A stretch of 7,282 nt of DNA from CAZDDA01 sp964568045 (GCA_964568045.1 CAZMOL010000075.1:1-7282); one strand, 5' to 3'; shown: positions 1 through 7,114, counted from the stretch's first letter. The notes: generated by a model not told the origin, from the sequence alone. Numbers and translations are program-made.

Positions 1-701
1 CGCACGTGAAACGGCACCTGCGTGCTCGTGCGAAGGACCAAGCGATTGTCCTCGTCGAGATAGCTCAGGCACACGTGCGGCTCGATCGGCGTGTGCTGCG
101 CGTACTGCGTCTCGCAGGTCGTCTCCACAACAACGTCCGACTCGGCGAATCCCTTCTCTACGTCGCCGACATCGATGTCCACATCGGCAGCAATGTTGCG
201 GGACGCCTCGTAGATTCCCGCGGCATCGGTTTCGTCGTGGATTACCGGTGCACCAACGGCGAGCGCCTCGTCCATCGATAACACCGCGGGGAGCTGTTCG
301 TAGGTGACGTCGATGAACTTGAGCGCCTCCTCGGCGAGATCTTCCGTCTCCGCGGCAACAGCGGCGACGCGATCGCCGATGAAGCGCATCTTTGTATCGA
401 ACATGCGCGAGTCGTAGGGCGAGGGTTCGGGATACCCCTGACCAGCGGTGGTATAGCGGGTCGCGGGTGTGTTGCCGTGCGTGAGGACGCAGGCAACGCC
501 GGCAAGCGCCTCTGCCTTGGAGGTATCGATCGCCGTGATGCGCGCGTGCGCATGCGGGCTGCGCAGGATCTTCACGTGAAGGGTGTCCGGAAGATCGATA
601 TCGGCGACGAACTTCGGCCTGCCGGTGACAAGCGGGACGCCGTCGACCTTCCGTTCGCTCTTGCCGACGACTGTAAACTCGCGAGGTCTTGTGTCAGCCA
701 T
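1..701 (-). CDS. Xanthine dehydrogenase-family molybdopterin-binding subunit (N-terminal part, runs off window)
   Basis: Catalytic large subunit of a heterotrimeric molybdenum hydroxylase. It would hold the molybdopterin cofactor and oxidise the substrate by adding a water-derived hydroxyl, passing electrons to the Fe-S and FAD subunits. Only the first 233 residues are present; the reading frame is open to the left edge, so the gene is cut by the window. Residues about 20-145 match the a/b hammerhead domain of the family: VTGRPKFVADIDLPDTLHV, LRSPHAHARI at 46-55, and FIGDRVAAVAAET at 107-119 followed by A..EALKFIDVTYEQLPAV. Residues about 180-233 open the first Mo-cofactor domain, with QHTPIEPH at 202-209 and STQVPFHV at 226-233. 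The ATG at 701 overlaps the end of the Fe-S gene by 8 bases (ATGGCTGA), implying translational coupling. The CO dehydrogenase active-site loop and the C-terminal catalytic glutamate lie outside, so the substrate cannot be read here. CO dehydrogenase-like or other hydroxylase activity remains possible. Confidence 0.93.
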   Translation of the reverse strand, partial: MADTRPREFTVVGKSERKVDGVPLVTGRPKFVADIDLPDTLHVKILRSPHAHARITAIDTSKAEALAGVACVLTHGNTPATRYTTAGQGYPEPSPYDSRMFDTKMRFIGDRVAAVAAETEDLAEEALKFIDVTYEQLPAVLSMDEALAVGAPVIHDETDAAGIYEASRNIAADVDIDVGDVEKGFAESDVVVETTCETQYAQHTPIEPHVCLSYLDEDNRLVLRTSTQVPFHV

Positions 702-1167
702 CGTTGCCCTCTCGCATCCGCTCGGCTGCGACCCTGATCGCCTCGATCTCCTTGACGTAGCCGGTGCAGCGGCACAGATTCCCCGAGATCGCCTGGCGGA
801 TCTCCTCCTCGCTCGGCTCGGGGGTGTGCGACAGAAGATCGGCCGCGGCAATCAGCATCCCCGGCGTGCAGTAGCCGCACTGCACCGCACCTTGCTCGAG
901 GAACGCCTCCTGCAGCGCGTGGAGTTTCTGCTCCTTTGCCAGGCCTTCCACCGTGACAACCTCGCGGCCGTCGGCCTTGGCGGCCAGACACAGACACGAG
1001 TTGATTGCACGGCCATCCAGCAACACCGCACAGGCGCCGCAATCTCCCGATCCACAGCCCTTCTTCACGCTCTTGTATCCGGCGCGGCGCAGGACCTCGA
1101 GCAACGTCTCACCGGCAGCGATCTCCAACTCGCGCCGCGCTCCGTTTACGGTAAGGGTTATCTTCAT
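694..1167 (-). CDS. Xanthine dehydrogenase-family [2Fe-2S] iron-sulfur subunit
   Basis: Small electron-transfer subunit of the molybdenum hydroxylase, 157 residues, the usual length for CoxS/XdhC-type proteins. It carries two [2Fe-2S] clusters that move electrons from the Mo site to FAD. The N-terminal plant-type ferredoxin domain shows C38, C43, C46 and C58 (C-x4-C-x2-C-x11-C, around GCGSGDCGACAVLLDG). The C-terminal helical domain shows the second cluster ligands C97, C100, C132 and C134 (QCGYCTPGM and GNLCRCTGY). All eight cysteines are present. The frame is open further upstream to 1449, but that extension lies inside the FAD gene and has no family similarity. The ATG at 1167 gives the normal MKITLTVNG start, shares one base with the FAD gene's stop (TGATG), and has a G-rich stretch (GGCGGGGGGG) just upstream as ribosome binding site. 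Gene order FAD, Fe-S, Mo is the same as in coxMSL. Cytoplasmic. Confidence 0.96.
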   Translation of the reverse strand: MKITLTVNGARRELEIAAGETLLEVLRRAGYKSVKKGCGSGDCGACAVLLDGRAINSCLCLAAKADGREVVTVEGLAKEQKLHALQEAFLEQGAVQCGYCTPGMLIAAADLLSHTPEPSEEEIRQAISGNLCRCTGYVKEIEAIRVAAERMREGNDG

Positions 1168-2021
1168 CAATCCCCCCCGCCAAGCCGGTCTTTGATCTCC
1201 TGCAGACAGCGCCTGACGCCGACATAGACCAGTTGTTTTCTGTACTCGGCACTGGCGCGGCGATCCTCGCGCACCTCGGCCGCATCCCGCGCCGCCACCG
1301 CCGCTTGTTCGATCGTTTCGCCGGTCAACGGCTGCCCGGTGAGAACCTCCTCGGCACCCGGAAGCGATGCAGCCAACCGGGGGGTTCCGCCGACCACAAC
1401 GCTCGGCCCCACGCAGCGGTCGGCGTGGAGCTGAACCTGACAGGCGCAATTGAGCACGGCAATGTCAAACCCGGTGCGATTGAACTTGCAGAACGCCGCG
1501 GCCGCGTTCTGCAACGGCGCAGAAAGCACCAGTTCGGTGAGGATCGCACCACTAAAACGGGAGCGTGTCGGGTAGAGCTTGGCGAGAGGCAGGGTATCGG
1601 TGGTTCCATCGTAGATCGCGACGTGTGCGCCCAGCGCAAGTAACAGCGTGATGACGTCCGACCACGGATCGGCGCTGACGAGCGCCCCACCGATTGTCGC
1701 CAGGTTGCGCAAAAGCGGCGAGGCGACTTGGCGCAGCATCTTCGCGACCACCCCATTGAGGTAGTCCGCGATCAGCGGATGCTCGAGAACTTCCGTGAGC
1801 GTGGTCGTCGCCCCAACTGCCAGGCCGCCTCCTACCTTTTTCACGTAGCTCAAGGGCAGTGAAGAAAGGTCAATCAGAGACGTGATTTGGGAAGGGGCGT
1901 ATCGAACGATCGAAACGCCTCCACCGAGCAAACCGGCACTTGGTCCGCGCTCGTGCAGAAGCGACAGCGCCTCGTCAAGACTCGTTGGCTTCAAGACCTC
2001 CTTGATGTGACCAAGACCCAT
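1167..2021 (-). CDS. Xanthine dehydrogenase-family FAD-binding subunit
   Basis: Medium subunit of the molybdenum hydroxylase, 284 residues, a normal length for the CoxM/XdhB type. It binds FAD and passes electrons to the final acceptor. The two FAD motifs are visible. The first is LLGGGVSIV at 31-39, which corresponds to the usual AGG-x-S/D-L and here reads GGGVSI. The second is RNLATIGGALVSADP at 105-119, the TIGG motif, with Ala where Asn is common. The C-terminal CO dehydrogenase flavoprotein domain is recognisable at about 175-275, ending in DRRASAEYRKQLVYVGVRR. No [4Fe-4S] insertion of the 4-hydroxybenzoyl-CoA reductase type is seen. The start at 2021 is supported by AAGGAG five bases upstream (2027-2032). 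The stop shares one base with the Fe-S subunit start. It is first of the hydroxylase genes and follows a 144-bp gap after the permease, so it may have its own promoter or be read through from the transporter. Confidence 0.94.
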   Translation of the reverse strand: MGLGHIKEVLKPTSLDEALSLLHERGPSAGLLGGGVSIVRYAPSQITSLIDLSSLPLSYVKKVGGGLAVGATTTLTEVLEHPLIADYLNGVVAKMLRQVASPLLRNLATIGGALVSADPWSDVITLLLALGAHVAIYDGTTDTLPLAKLYPTRSRFSGAILTELVLSAPLQNAAAAFCKFNRTGFDIAVLNCACQVQLHADRCVGPSVVVGGTPRLAASLPGAEEVLTGQPLTGETIEQAAVAARDAAEVREDRRASAEYRKQLVYVGVRRCLQEIKDRLGGGD

Positions 2022-2053
2022 CCGTTCTCCTTCTTCGTCATTATGCTAGTTCG

Positions 2054-2082
2054 AAAATAGGGGAGCAAGTGCCAATGAACAA
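2054..2082 (-). promoter_or_regulatory. Weak candidate sigma-70-type promoter for the hydroxylase genes
   Basis: In the 144-bp gap ahead of the FAD subunit gene the minus strand has TTGTTC (2077-2082), 17 bases, then TATTTT (2054-2059). Transcription would start near 2047, giving a leader of about 26 bases with AAGGAG at 2027-2032. The matches are 3/6 and 4/6 to consensus, so this is weak. A competing pair, TTGCTC (2063-2068), 17 bases, CATAAT (2040-2045), has a better -10, but its predicted start would fall on the ribosome binding site. The genes may also simply be read from upstream. Confidence 0.25.
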
Positions 2083-2104
2083 GCGTGCCTATCAGTATGC
2101 ACTG

Positions 2105-2158
2105 TCTGAGATTACTACTTCTAGTGCTTTCCCTGGGTCCCAACGAAAACTTCTCAGA
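2105..2158. repeat. Inverted repeat TCTGAGA / TCTCAGA in the transporter-hydroxylase gap
   Basis: Perfect 7-base inverted arms at 2105-2111 and 2152-2158, separated by 40 bases, lie just downstream of the second permease's stop codon. No T-run follows, so it is not an intrinsic terminator of the usual form. It could be a spaced operator pair, a weak 3' stem, or chance. This is the only structured element I see between the permease and the FAD gene. Confidence 0.3.
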
Positions 2159-2165
2159 TGACTCG

Positions 2166-3062
2166 TTATTCCCGCTTGTAAGGCTGCCCAAGTGCCTTGG
2201 GGAAGCGCACTCGTCCAATGACTCCGGCGACGACAAGGAGGGTCACAATGTATGGGATCATGGCGATGAATTGCCAGGGAATGGCCTTGCTTCCTGGGAG
2301 ATTTCGAATCCACGTCGCTGCGCTCTCGAACAAACCGAAGATAAACCCACCGAGGAGCGCCAGCAGAGGGTTTAACCCGCTAAACACAACGGTCGCGAGA
2401 GCGATGAATCCCCTTCCGGCAGAGATCTCCTTTGTAACGGAACCAATCCACGAGACGCTGATGTACGCCCCGGCGAGACCGGCGAGAACCCCACCAAACG
2501 TGGTAGCGAGTAGACGCACTAAATTGACTGGTATGCCAGCAACGTCTGCAGCTTCGGGGTTTTCCCCAGCGGATTTCAGAATCAGTCCGGCACGTGTCCG
2601 CTTGAGAAACCAGTAGGCCACAAATGGAACTACCAAGGCAACGAAGATGATCGGGCTCAATCCTCCCACTGGCGTACGAACGACGACCAGACGACCCCCA
2701 GGTGGGACCGCGTGGAAGCCTGGCGCACCGAGACCGATTAGGCCAAAAGCGACGAATCCAAGCGCGAACAGGTTGATCCCGATTCCAGTGATCATCTGAT
2801 TCCCCTTCCAGTAGGTATTGATCACCGAGAAGACGAAACCCATGACTGCACCGGTTCCCATGCCAAGCAGCAATCCGACGATCGCACCGCCGGCCTTCGC
2901 TCCCAGTACACCTGTGAACGCGCTCACAAGCAGGATTCCCTCCAACCCGATGTTAAATAGGCCGGCCGTCTCACCGATGATCTCGCCGGTGGCAGTGAGA
3001 GTAATAGGAACCATGGCATGGAGTGAGATGAACAGGATGCTCCAGATGTACCCCCAATTCAT
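2166..3062 (-). CDS. BMP-family ABC transporter permease, second subunit (NupQ-like)
   Basis: Inner-membrane permease of 298 residues, one half of the transmembrane channel of a nucleoside-type ABC importer (branched-chain permease superfamily, YufQ/NupQ group). Mostly hydrophobic, with roughly eight to nine membrane segments, for example about 5-25, 42-54, 58-82, 92-112, 135-153, 183-205, 218-248 and 264-284. Family marks: ETAGLFNIGLEG at 31-42; QMITGIGINLFALG at 89-102; the cytoplasmic coupling-loop sequence GLILKSAGENPEAADVAGI at 159-177, which would contact the ATPase; GRGFIALATVVFSGLNP at 216-232; and the C-terminal PKALGQPYKRE. The ATG at 3062 has AGGAGG eight bases upstream, overlapping the stop of the preceding permease (12-base gap), so it is translationally linked. 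It would pair with the 384-residue permease. Substrate specificity is inferred from the family and neighbours, not read from the protein. Confidence 0.95.
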   Translation of the reverse strand: MNWGYIWSILFISLHAMVPITLTATGEIIGETAGLFNIGLEGILLVSAFTGVLGAKAGGAIVGLLLGMGTGAVMGFVFSVINTYWKGNQMITGIGINLFALGFVAFGLIGLGAPGFHAVPPGGRLVVVRTPVGGLSPIIFVALVVPFVAYWFLKRTRAGLILKSAGENPEAADVAGIPVNLVRLLATTFGGVLAGLAGAYISVSWIGSVTKEISAGRGFIALATVVFSGLNPLLALLGGFIFGLFESAATWIRNLPGSKAIPWQFIAMIPYIVTLLVVAGVIGRVRFPKALGQPYKRE

Positions 3063-3074
3063 GCTGATCGCCTC

Positions 3075-4229
3075 CTACGACGCATCCTCAGGTTGACGTT
3101 CACGCCTTCTGGTTTGTCGACGAAGAAACTCCCCCGTGCGCTGCAATTGTTTCTTGGCCGCCGTGAATAGCCGCAACAATTCGGGGATTGCCATCGCAAG
3201 CACGATGATCCCCATGACAACCCGGATCATTTCGAGCGGCACCCCTGCGGTGATCTGCATCATTCGCCCACCGGCGTTCAGGCCGCCGAAGAAAAGCGCA
3301 GCGATGAGGATGCCAATAGGGTGGTTGCGTCCGACCATCGCCACCGCCATCCCGTCGAACCCGGTATTCATGATCTGTGGTAACCCGCTGATGATCGCAT
3401 AGGTCGGTGGCAGCCCCATGGTGATGCACGCGCCGGCAAGGCCAGCTCCCATCCCCCCTAGAATGAAACTTAAGAACATGGTGTGCCCGTTGTTGATGCC
3501 ACCGTAGCGAGCGGCGGTTGGGTTCAACCCCGCTGCGCGCATCTCATACCCAATCACAGTATGCCAGAGCAGGAAGTACATTACGACAGCGAAAAAAACA
3601 GCGGCAAACAAGGAGTAGGTGAGATCCGTCCCACCAACGAGAACTGGAAAACGGGCACTCACAGGAATGCCAATCGTCTTCTCGGCCCGGAAAGGATCCG
3701 CCAAGATGTTGGCAACCAAATAGAATGCAAGAAAGCGCGCGATCCAGTTGAACATGATTGTCGAAATAACCTCATGCACTCCACGCGTCAGCTTCAAGAA
3801 TGCAGGAACGAGACTCCATGCAGCGCCGGCAAGCATTGCGAAGACAAGCCCCACGATCAGATGTAGTCCAGTAGGAAGAACAAAATAACCGACAGTGATG
3901 GAGGCGATCGCTCCCATGTAGAGCTGGCCCTCTGCCCCAATGTTGAACATTCCTGAACGCGCGCAGATCGAGAAGGTCAAAGCCGTTAGAACCAGCGGGA
4001 CCCCCCGGGCCATCGAGCTGGCAAGACCGTATGAATCTCCGTAAGCACCCTTAAACAGAGCAACGTAGGCCTTCCACGGATCGTATCCCCAGATCCACAT
4101 GAGCAATGCACCAACCAGCAACCCCAACAGACCAGCCAACACCGACTCCAACGCCGGATGAAGACCGGTCAGCGTTCGATGAGCGCCTCGCAGGAGGCGG
4201 GATTGTGTGGTTCGTTGAATCTCGCTCAT
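3075..4229 (-). CDS. BMP-family ABC transporter permease, first subunit (NupP-like)
   Basis: Inner-membrane permease of 384 residues, partner of the shorter permease downstream. It has a hydrophilic N-terminus (about 1-25), a hydrophobic core with roughly eight to nine segments, and a strongly basic cytoplasmic tail (about 358-384, rich in Arg, Lys and Gln). Family marks: ARSGMFNIGAEGQLYMGA at 90-107; EVISTIMFNWIA at 153-164; the coupling-loop sequence GYEMRAAGLNPTAARYGGI at 227-245, which docks on the ATPase; and GFDGMAVAMVGRNHPIGI at 290-307. Length and motifs match the YufP/NupP half of nucleoside importers. Its ATG overlaps the ATPase stop as ATGA (4226-4229), so the two are almost certainly co-translated. 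Base composition around 3541-3900 is near 50% GC by hand count, clearly lower than in the hydroxylase genes. Confidence 0.95.
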   Translation of the reverse strand: MSEIQRTTQSRLLRGAHRTLTGLHPALESVLAGLLGLLVGALLMWIWGYDPWKAYVALFKGAYGDSYGLASSMARGVPLVLTALTFSICARSGMFNIGAEGQLYMGAIASITVGYFVLPTGLHLIVGLVFAMLAGAAWSLVPAFLKLTRGVHEVISTIMFNWIARFLAFYLVANILADPFRAEKTIGIPVSARFPVLVGGTDLTYSLFAAVFFAVVMYFLLWHTVIGYEMRAAGLNPTAARYGGINNGHTMFLSFILGGMGAGLAGACITMGLPPTYAIISGLPQIMNTGFDGMAVAMVGRNHPIGILIAALFFGGLNAGGRMMQITAGVPLEMIRVVMGIIVLAMAIPELLRLFTAAKKQLQRTGEFLRRQTRRRERQPEDAS

Positions 4230-5851
4230 ACCGCTTCCTTGGTCGTAACCCCACCCATGAGCAGGCCAATCTGCTCTCGGTCCAATTCTGACGGCGCTGC
4301 GACGGTCATGAATCGTCCCTCGTACATGATGGCCACTCGATCAGAGAGCGCAAGCACCTCATCAAGATCGGCTGAGACGAGCAGGATCGCACGACCCTTG
4401 TCTCGCATCTCTAAGAGAACTTTTCGAATGTAGTGAGCGGCTCCGATGTCGAGGCCACGCGTTGGCTGGGACGCCACGATGATGTCCGGGTCCTTGGCCA
4501 GCTCGCGGCCAACGATTAGTTTTTGCTGATTGCCTCCAGACAGGCTCTTTGCCGGAGCAGTGGGGCCGGTGGCCTGAATGTTGAAACGATCCATCAGCTC
4601 GCGGACGTGCTGGTAAACCTTTGGCCAACGCAAGAACGACAGCGGGCCACGAAAAGCTTCCCAGCGTTGCACGCCAAGGATCGCATTCTCGGCCAGAGTA
4701 AAAGGAAGAACAAGTCCAAGAACCCAGCGATCCTCCGGAATGTGGGCCACCCCTAGCCGATAGATCTCCCGAGGATCTTTGCCAAGCACGTTTGTCCCGT
4801 TGATCGCAGCGATCCCTTTAATGGGAACGCGCAAACCTGTGAGCGCTTCCACAAGTTCCGTTTGGCCGTTTCCCTCCACCCCAGCCACCCCGAAAATCTC
4901 TCCTCCATACACGTCGAATGAAAGGCCCTCCACAGCGATCTCACCCGTTTCTCCCTTTACAGCAAGATGCTCCACGTGCAAGACGCCCTCACCCTCACGT
5001 TCCGGTTTCTCTCGAACCGGCTCCCGTTGGGGCAGCTCCTCCTCCCTTAGTTCCAGTGCCCTTTCTCCCTCCGCCTGCAGTGTCTCGCCGACCATGAGAC
5101 GTGCCAACTGCTCGGAGGGCGTCTCAGCAGTCCGCACGTCTCCCACAAGCTCTCCGTTGCGAAGCACAACTATTCGGTCAGTGACCGAACCTACCTCCTT
5201 GAGCTTGTGGGTAATGAGGATGATCGACTTTCCTTCGTCTTTCAGGCGCCGTAGAAGCTCAAACAATTCGTCTACCTCCAGCGGCGTCAGGACAGACGTC
5301 GGTTCATCGAGTATTAACAAATCTACCTCACGGGAGAGGACCTTGAGGATCTCCACCCGTTGCTGTTCGCCGACGGCGAGCTTCTCGACCGGCACGTCCA
5401 GCGGAACGTGGAGCCCACTTTCTTCCATCAATGCTTCGAGACGCTCCTTGGTCTTGGCGATCTGTAGACGACTGAAAGGCCGTCGGTGACTGAGGGTGAC
5501 GTTCTCCGCCGCACTGAAGGTACCAACGAGCGCAAAGTGTTGATGCACCATCCCGATCCCAAAATCGAGCGCCTCGCGTGGGCTTCCGAACCGTACTGTC
5601 CCACGAGGTGAGAGAACACGTCCCTCAGTCGGCGGGAGGAGCCCAGAGAGGATCTTGGTCAGTGTGGTTTTGCCTGCTCCGTTCTCTCCCAGCATTCCCA
5701 GGATCTCGTACGGCTGGATCTCGAGGTCGACCTTCCTCAGGGCGACCGTTCCATCGGAGTAGGCTTTGGTGATCTTCTCCGCTCGAAGATAGTAGCCATC
5801 TTGGTTACCCACCCTCGGCGTTTGTACTGGTGTTGACATCTGAGCCACCAT
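4226..5851 (-). CDS. BMP-family ABC transporter ATP-binding protein with two ATPase domains (NupO-like)
   Basis: Cytoplasmic motor of the importer, 541 residues, two fused nucleotide-binding domains as in RbsA/MglA/NupO. Domain 1 is complete: Walker A GENGAGKT (55-62), Q-loop Q104 in MVHQHF, signature VGEQQ (160-164, a family-typical change from LSGGQ), Walker B with catalytic Glu LILDEPTS (179-186), H-loop His215. Domain 2 is catalytically degenerate: GVEGNGQT (324-331) has Gln330 in place of the Walker A Lys, VASQPTRGLD (459-468) has Ser-Gln instead of Asp-Glu, and the H-loop position appears to be Ala494. Its signature LSGGNQQK (437-444) is intact. One working ATP site built from domain 1's Walker motifs and domain 2's signature is usual in this family. 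A highly charged linker (about 258-288) joins the domains. The start at 5851 is uncertain: Met5 (5839) is a reasonable alternative, because GGAG sits only one base from the first ATG. The end overlaps the permease start by ATGA. Confidence 0.96.
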   Translation of the reverse strand: MVAQMSTPVQTPRVGNQDGYYLRAEKITKAYSDGTVALRKVDLEIQPYEILGMLGENGAGKTTLTKILSGLLPPTEGRVLSPRGTVRFGSPREALDFGIGMVHQHFALVGTFSAAENVTLSHRRPFSRLQIAKTKERLEALMEESGLHVPLDVPVEKLAVGEQQRVEILKVLSREVDLLILDEPTSVLTPLEVDELFELLRRLKDEGKSIILITHKLKEVGSVTDRIVVLRNGELVGDVRTAETPSEQLARLMVGETLQAEGERALELREEELPQREPVREKPEREGEGVLHVEHLAVKGETGEIAVEGLSFDVYGGEIFGVAGVEGNGQTELVEALTGLRVPIKGIAAINGTNVLGKDPREIYRLGVAHIPEDRWVLGLVLPFTLAENAILGVQRWEAFRGPLSFLRWPKVYQHVRELMDRFNIQATGPTAPAKSLSGGNQQKLIVGRELAKDPDIIVASQPTRGLDIGAAHYIRKVLLEMRDKGRAILLVSADLDEVLALSDRVAIMYEGRFMTVAAPSELDREQIGLLMGGVTTKEAV

Positions 5852-5871
5852 ACTCCACTGATCTTCAACAG

Positions 5872-5902
5872 AAAAAAGGGAGAGGAGACAGTCCCCTCCC
5901 CC
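5872..5902 (-). terminator. Intrinsic terminator between binding-protein and ATPase genes
   Basis: Read on the minus strand, GGGAGGGGA, a CTGTC loop and TCCTCTCCC are followed directly by TTTTTT. The 9-pair stem has eight Watson-Crick pairs and one G-U pair (5892-5900 with 5878-5886), and the T-run is 5872-5877. It starts about 30 bases after the binding-protein stop codon and ends about 20 bases before the ATPase start. The form is that of a Rho-independent terminator facing the direction of transcription. It probably lets most transcripts end after the binding protein, with partial read-through into the ATPase and permeases, giving the excess of binding protein seen in many ABC importers. 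Confidence 0.85.
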
Positions 5903-5929
5903 TAGTCTTCACTATTCGTGGTTCACCAG

Positions 5930-7114
5930 CTACGGCAGCGGATAGGCGTCACGCACTGCCTGCATCTCTGCAACCGTGTCGGCGGTAGGAACAACGATGC
6001 TACCATCCAAGATTCCCGCCTCCAACTCGTCTATGGCATCCCAGATGCAGCAGGGGATATTAGCCCGATTGGCCGCCCAGTTTTCAACAATCGTGTAGAA
6101 GTCGCACGGTTCCACTGCTTTGCCTTCGATACCGAACTCGATGAAGTCAGTCAAGTCACCCAGTTTACTGATACCAACGCCGCCCTCGGCCAAACCAAGG
6201 CTGGTCACGCCGCCCTTGAACGTGCCCTCGACGACGGATTTCACCGCGGTGTACGCAGCTACGTCAACCCGCTTCATACCGCTTGCGAGGCCGTGCAGCC
6301 CGCTACCTAGGTAATCCTGATTTGCATCCACGCCGATGTAGTACGGAGGGCCAATCGTCGTTCCCTCGTTGGCGTGCCACTCGGTAATTGCTTCCAGGTC
6401 ACCAATACCCAAGGGACCAGCGACGTTGTACACAGCAGCCGCGCCTTGACCGAGCTGGGCTTCTGTGGCAGCCTTCCCCAGGGCAATGTCGGAGAAGGAT
6501 CCCGTGTAGGTATAGAGTAGACCAACGTCAGCACCTGCCGTAAGTCCGCATTCGTTATACTTCTTCACGCCCCAATCGATGCCGAATCGATAGCCGGCCT
6601 CGAAGTGGTAGAGCACCGGTATCTCGATGCCCAACACGCAGCCGACATAGCGGTGGCCAAAGTGCGTAGCGGCCATCCCCGCAAGTGCGCCAACGAGTGC
6701 CGACATCTCATTCTCCCTGAATACGAATTGCATTACGTTGGGGTTTGCCAGCCATCCAACATCGATGACCGCGAATTTTTGATCAGGAAATTCATCTGCC
6801 ACGGCACCCAACGCGTCCGCGAAGAGGAACCCAACGCAGAGAATCAAGTCGTATCCACCAGAGCGCGCCAGATTGCGCAGGTTCGGCAGGTAGTCCGCCG
6901 CCGTTGCACATTGAACCTCAGTCATCTCCAGGTTGAAATCCAGTGCAGCCTCATCTGTTCCTTTGAATCCCATATCGTTGAACGAGAGGTCGCCTCGTCC
7001 ACCAACGTCCAACACGACAGCCACTTTTCCCTTCAGAGCAGCCCCGAATCCAGCAAAACCTACCAGAGCGACTCCCAACAGGAGAACGCTCACTAGTACA
7101 AGAAACCTCTTCAT
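5930..7114 (-). CDS. BMP-family (PnrA/TmpC-like) ABC transporter substrate-binding protein
   Basis: Extracytoplasmic ligand-binding protein, 394 residues, that captures the substrate and delivers it to the permease pair. The N-terminus is a Sec signal peptide (KR, then a hydrophobic stretch about 4-23, then a small-residue region ending GFGAA near 26). No cysteine lies there, so there is no lipobox, unlike many family members that are lipoproteins. Family marks of the BMP fold: DVGGRGDLSFND (36-47), ENEMSALVGALAGMAA (135-150), the YTGSFSD segment (203-209), NVAGPLGIGDLEA (230-242), IGVDANQDYL (260-269) and SGMKRVDVAAYTAV (278-291). The Asp of GVD and the Lys of MKR sit where PnrA contacts the nucleoside. 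Seven cysteines occur in the mature part (about 69, 93, 159, 189, 337, 355, 356), many for a periplasmic protein. The ATG at 7114 has AAAGGAGG at 7120-7127, five bases upstream. First gene of the transporter, followed by an intrinsic terminator. The nucleoside/purine ligand is inferred from the family and the downstream hydroxylase. Confidence 0.95.
   Translation of the reverse strand: MKRFLVLVSVLLLGVALVGFAGFGAALKGKVAVVLDVGGRGDLSFNDMGFKGTDEAALDFNLEMTEVQCATAADYLPNLRNLARSGGYDLILCVGFLFADALGAVADEFPDQKFAVIDVGWLANPNVMQFVFRENEMSALVGALAGMAATHFGHRYVGCVLGIEIPVLYHFEAGYRFGIDWGVKKYNECGLTAGADVGLLYTYTGSFSDIALGKAATEAQLGQGAAAVYNVAGPLGIGDLEAITEWHANEGTTIGPPYYIGVDANQDYLGSGLHGLASGMKRVDVAAYTAVKSVVEGTFKGGVTSLGLAEGGVGISKLGDLTDFIEFGIEGKAVEPCDFYTIVENWAANRANIPCCIWDAIDELEAGILDGSIVVPTADTVAEMQAVRDAYPLP

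Noticed and set aside
583..1227. 214-residue plus-strand frame opposite the Fe-S and Mo subunit genes
   Set aside because: It is the complement of well-supported genes with conserved cysteine motifs; the predicted protein has no recognisable domain and no ribosome binding site was evident.
1168..1449. N-terminal extension of the Fe-S subunit (frame open to 1449)
   Set aside because: The extra residues are arginine/glycine-rich, lie wholly inside the FAD gene, and the family start is MKITLTVNG at 1167.
2022..2165. Terminator after the second permease
   Set aside because: The GGGACCC stretch is a palindrome with no loop, and the 7-base arms are 40 bases apart; no T-run follows either.
4779..5489. 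236-residue plus-strand frame opposite the ATPase gene
   Set aside because: Very serine-rich, low-complexity translation typical of an antisense shadow; the ATPase on the other strand has full Walker motifs.
4226..5851. Loss of Walker A Lys, Walker B Asp-Glu and H-loop His in the second ATPase domain as a possible broken gene
   Set aside because: An asymmetric, degenerate second domain is normal in this family of double-domain ATPases; the frame is intact and of normal length.
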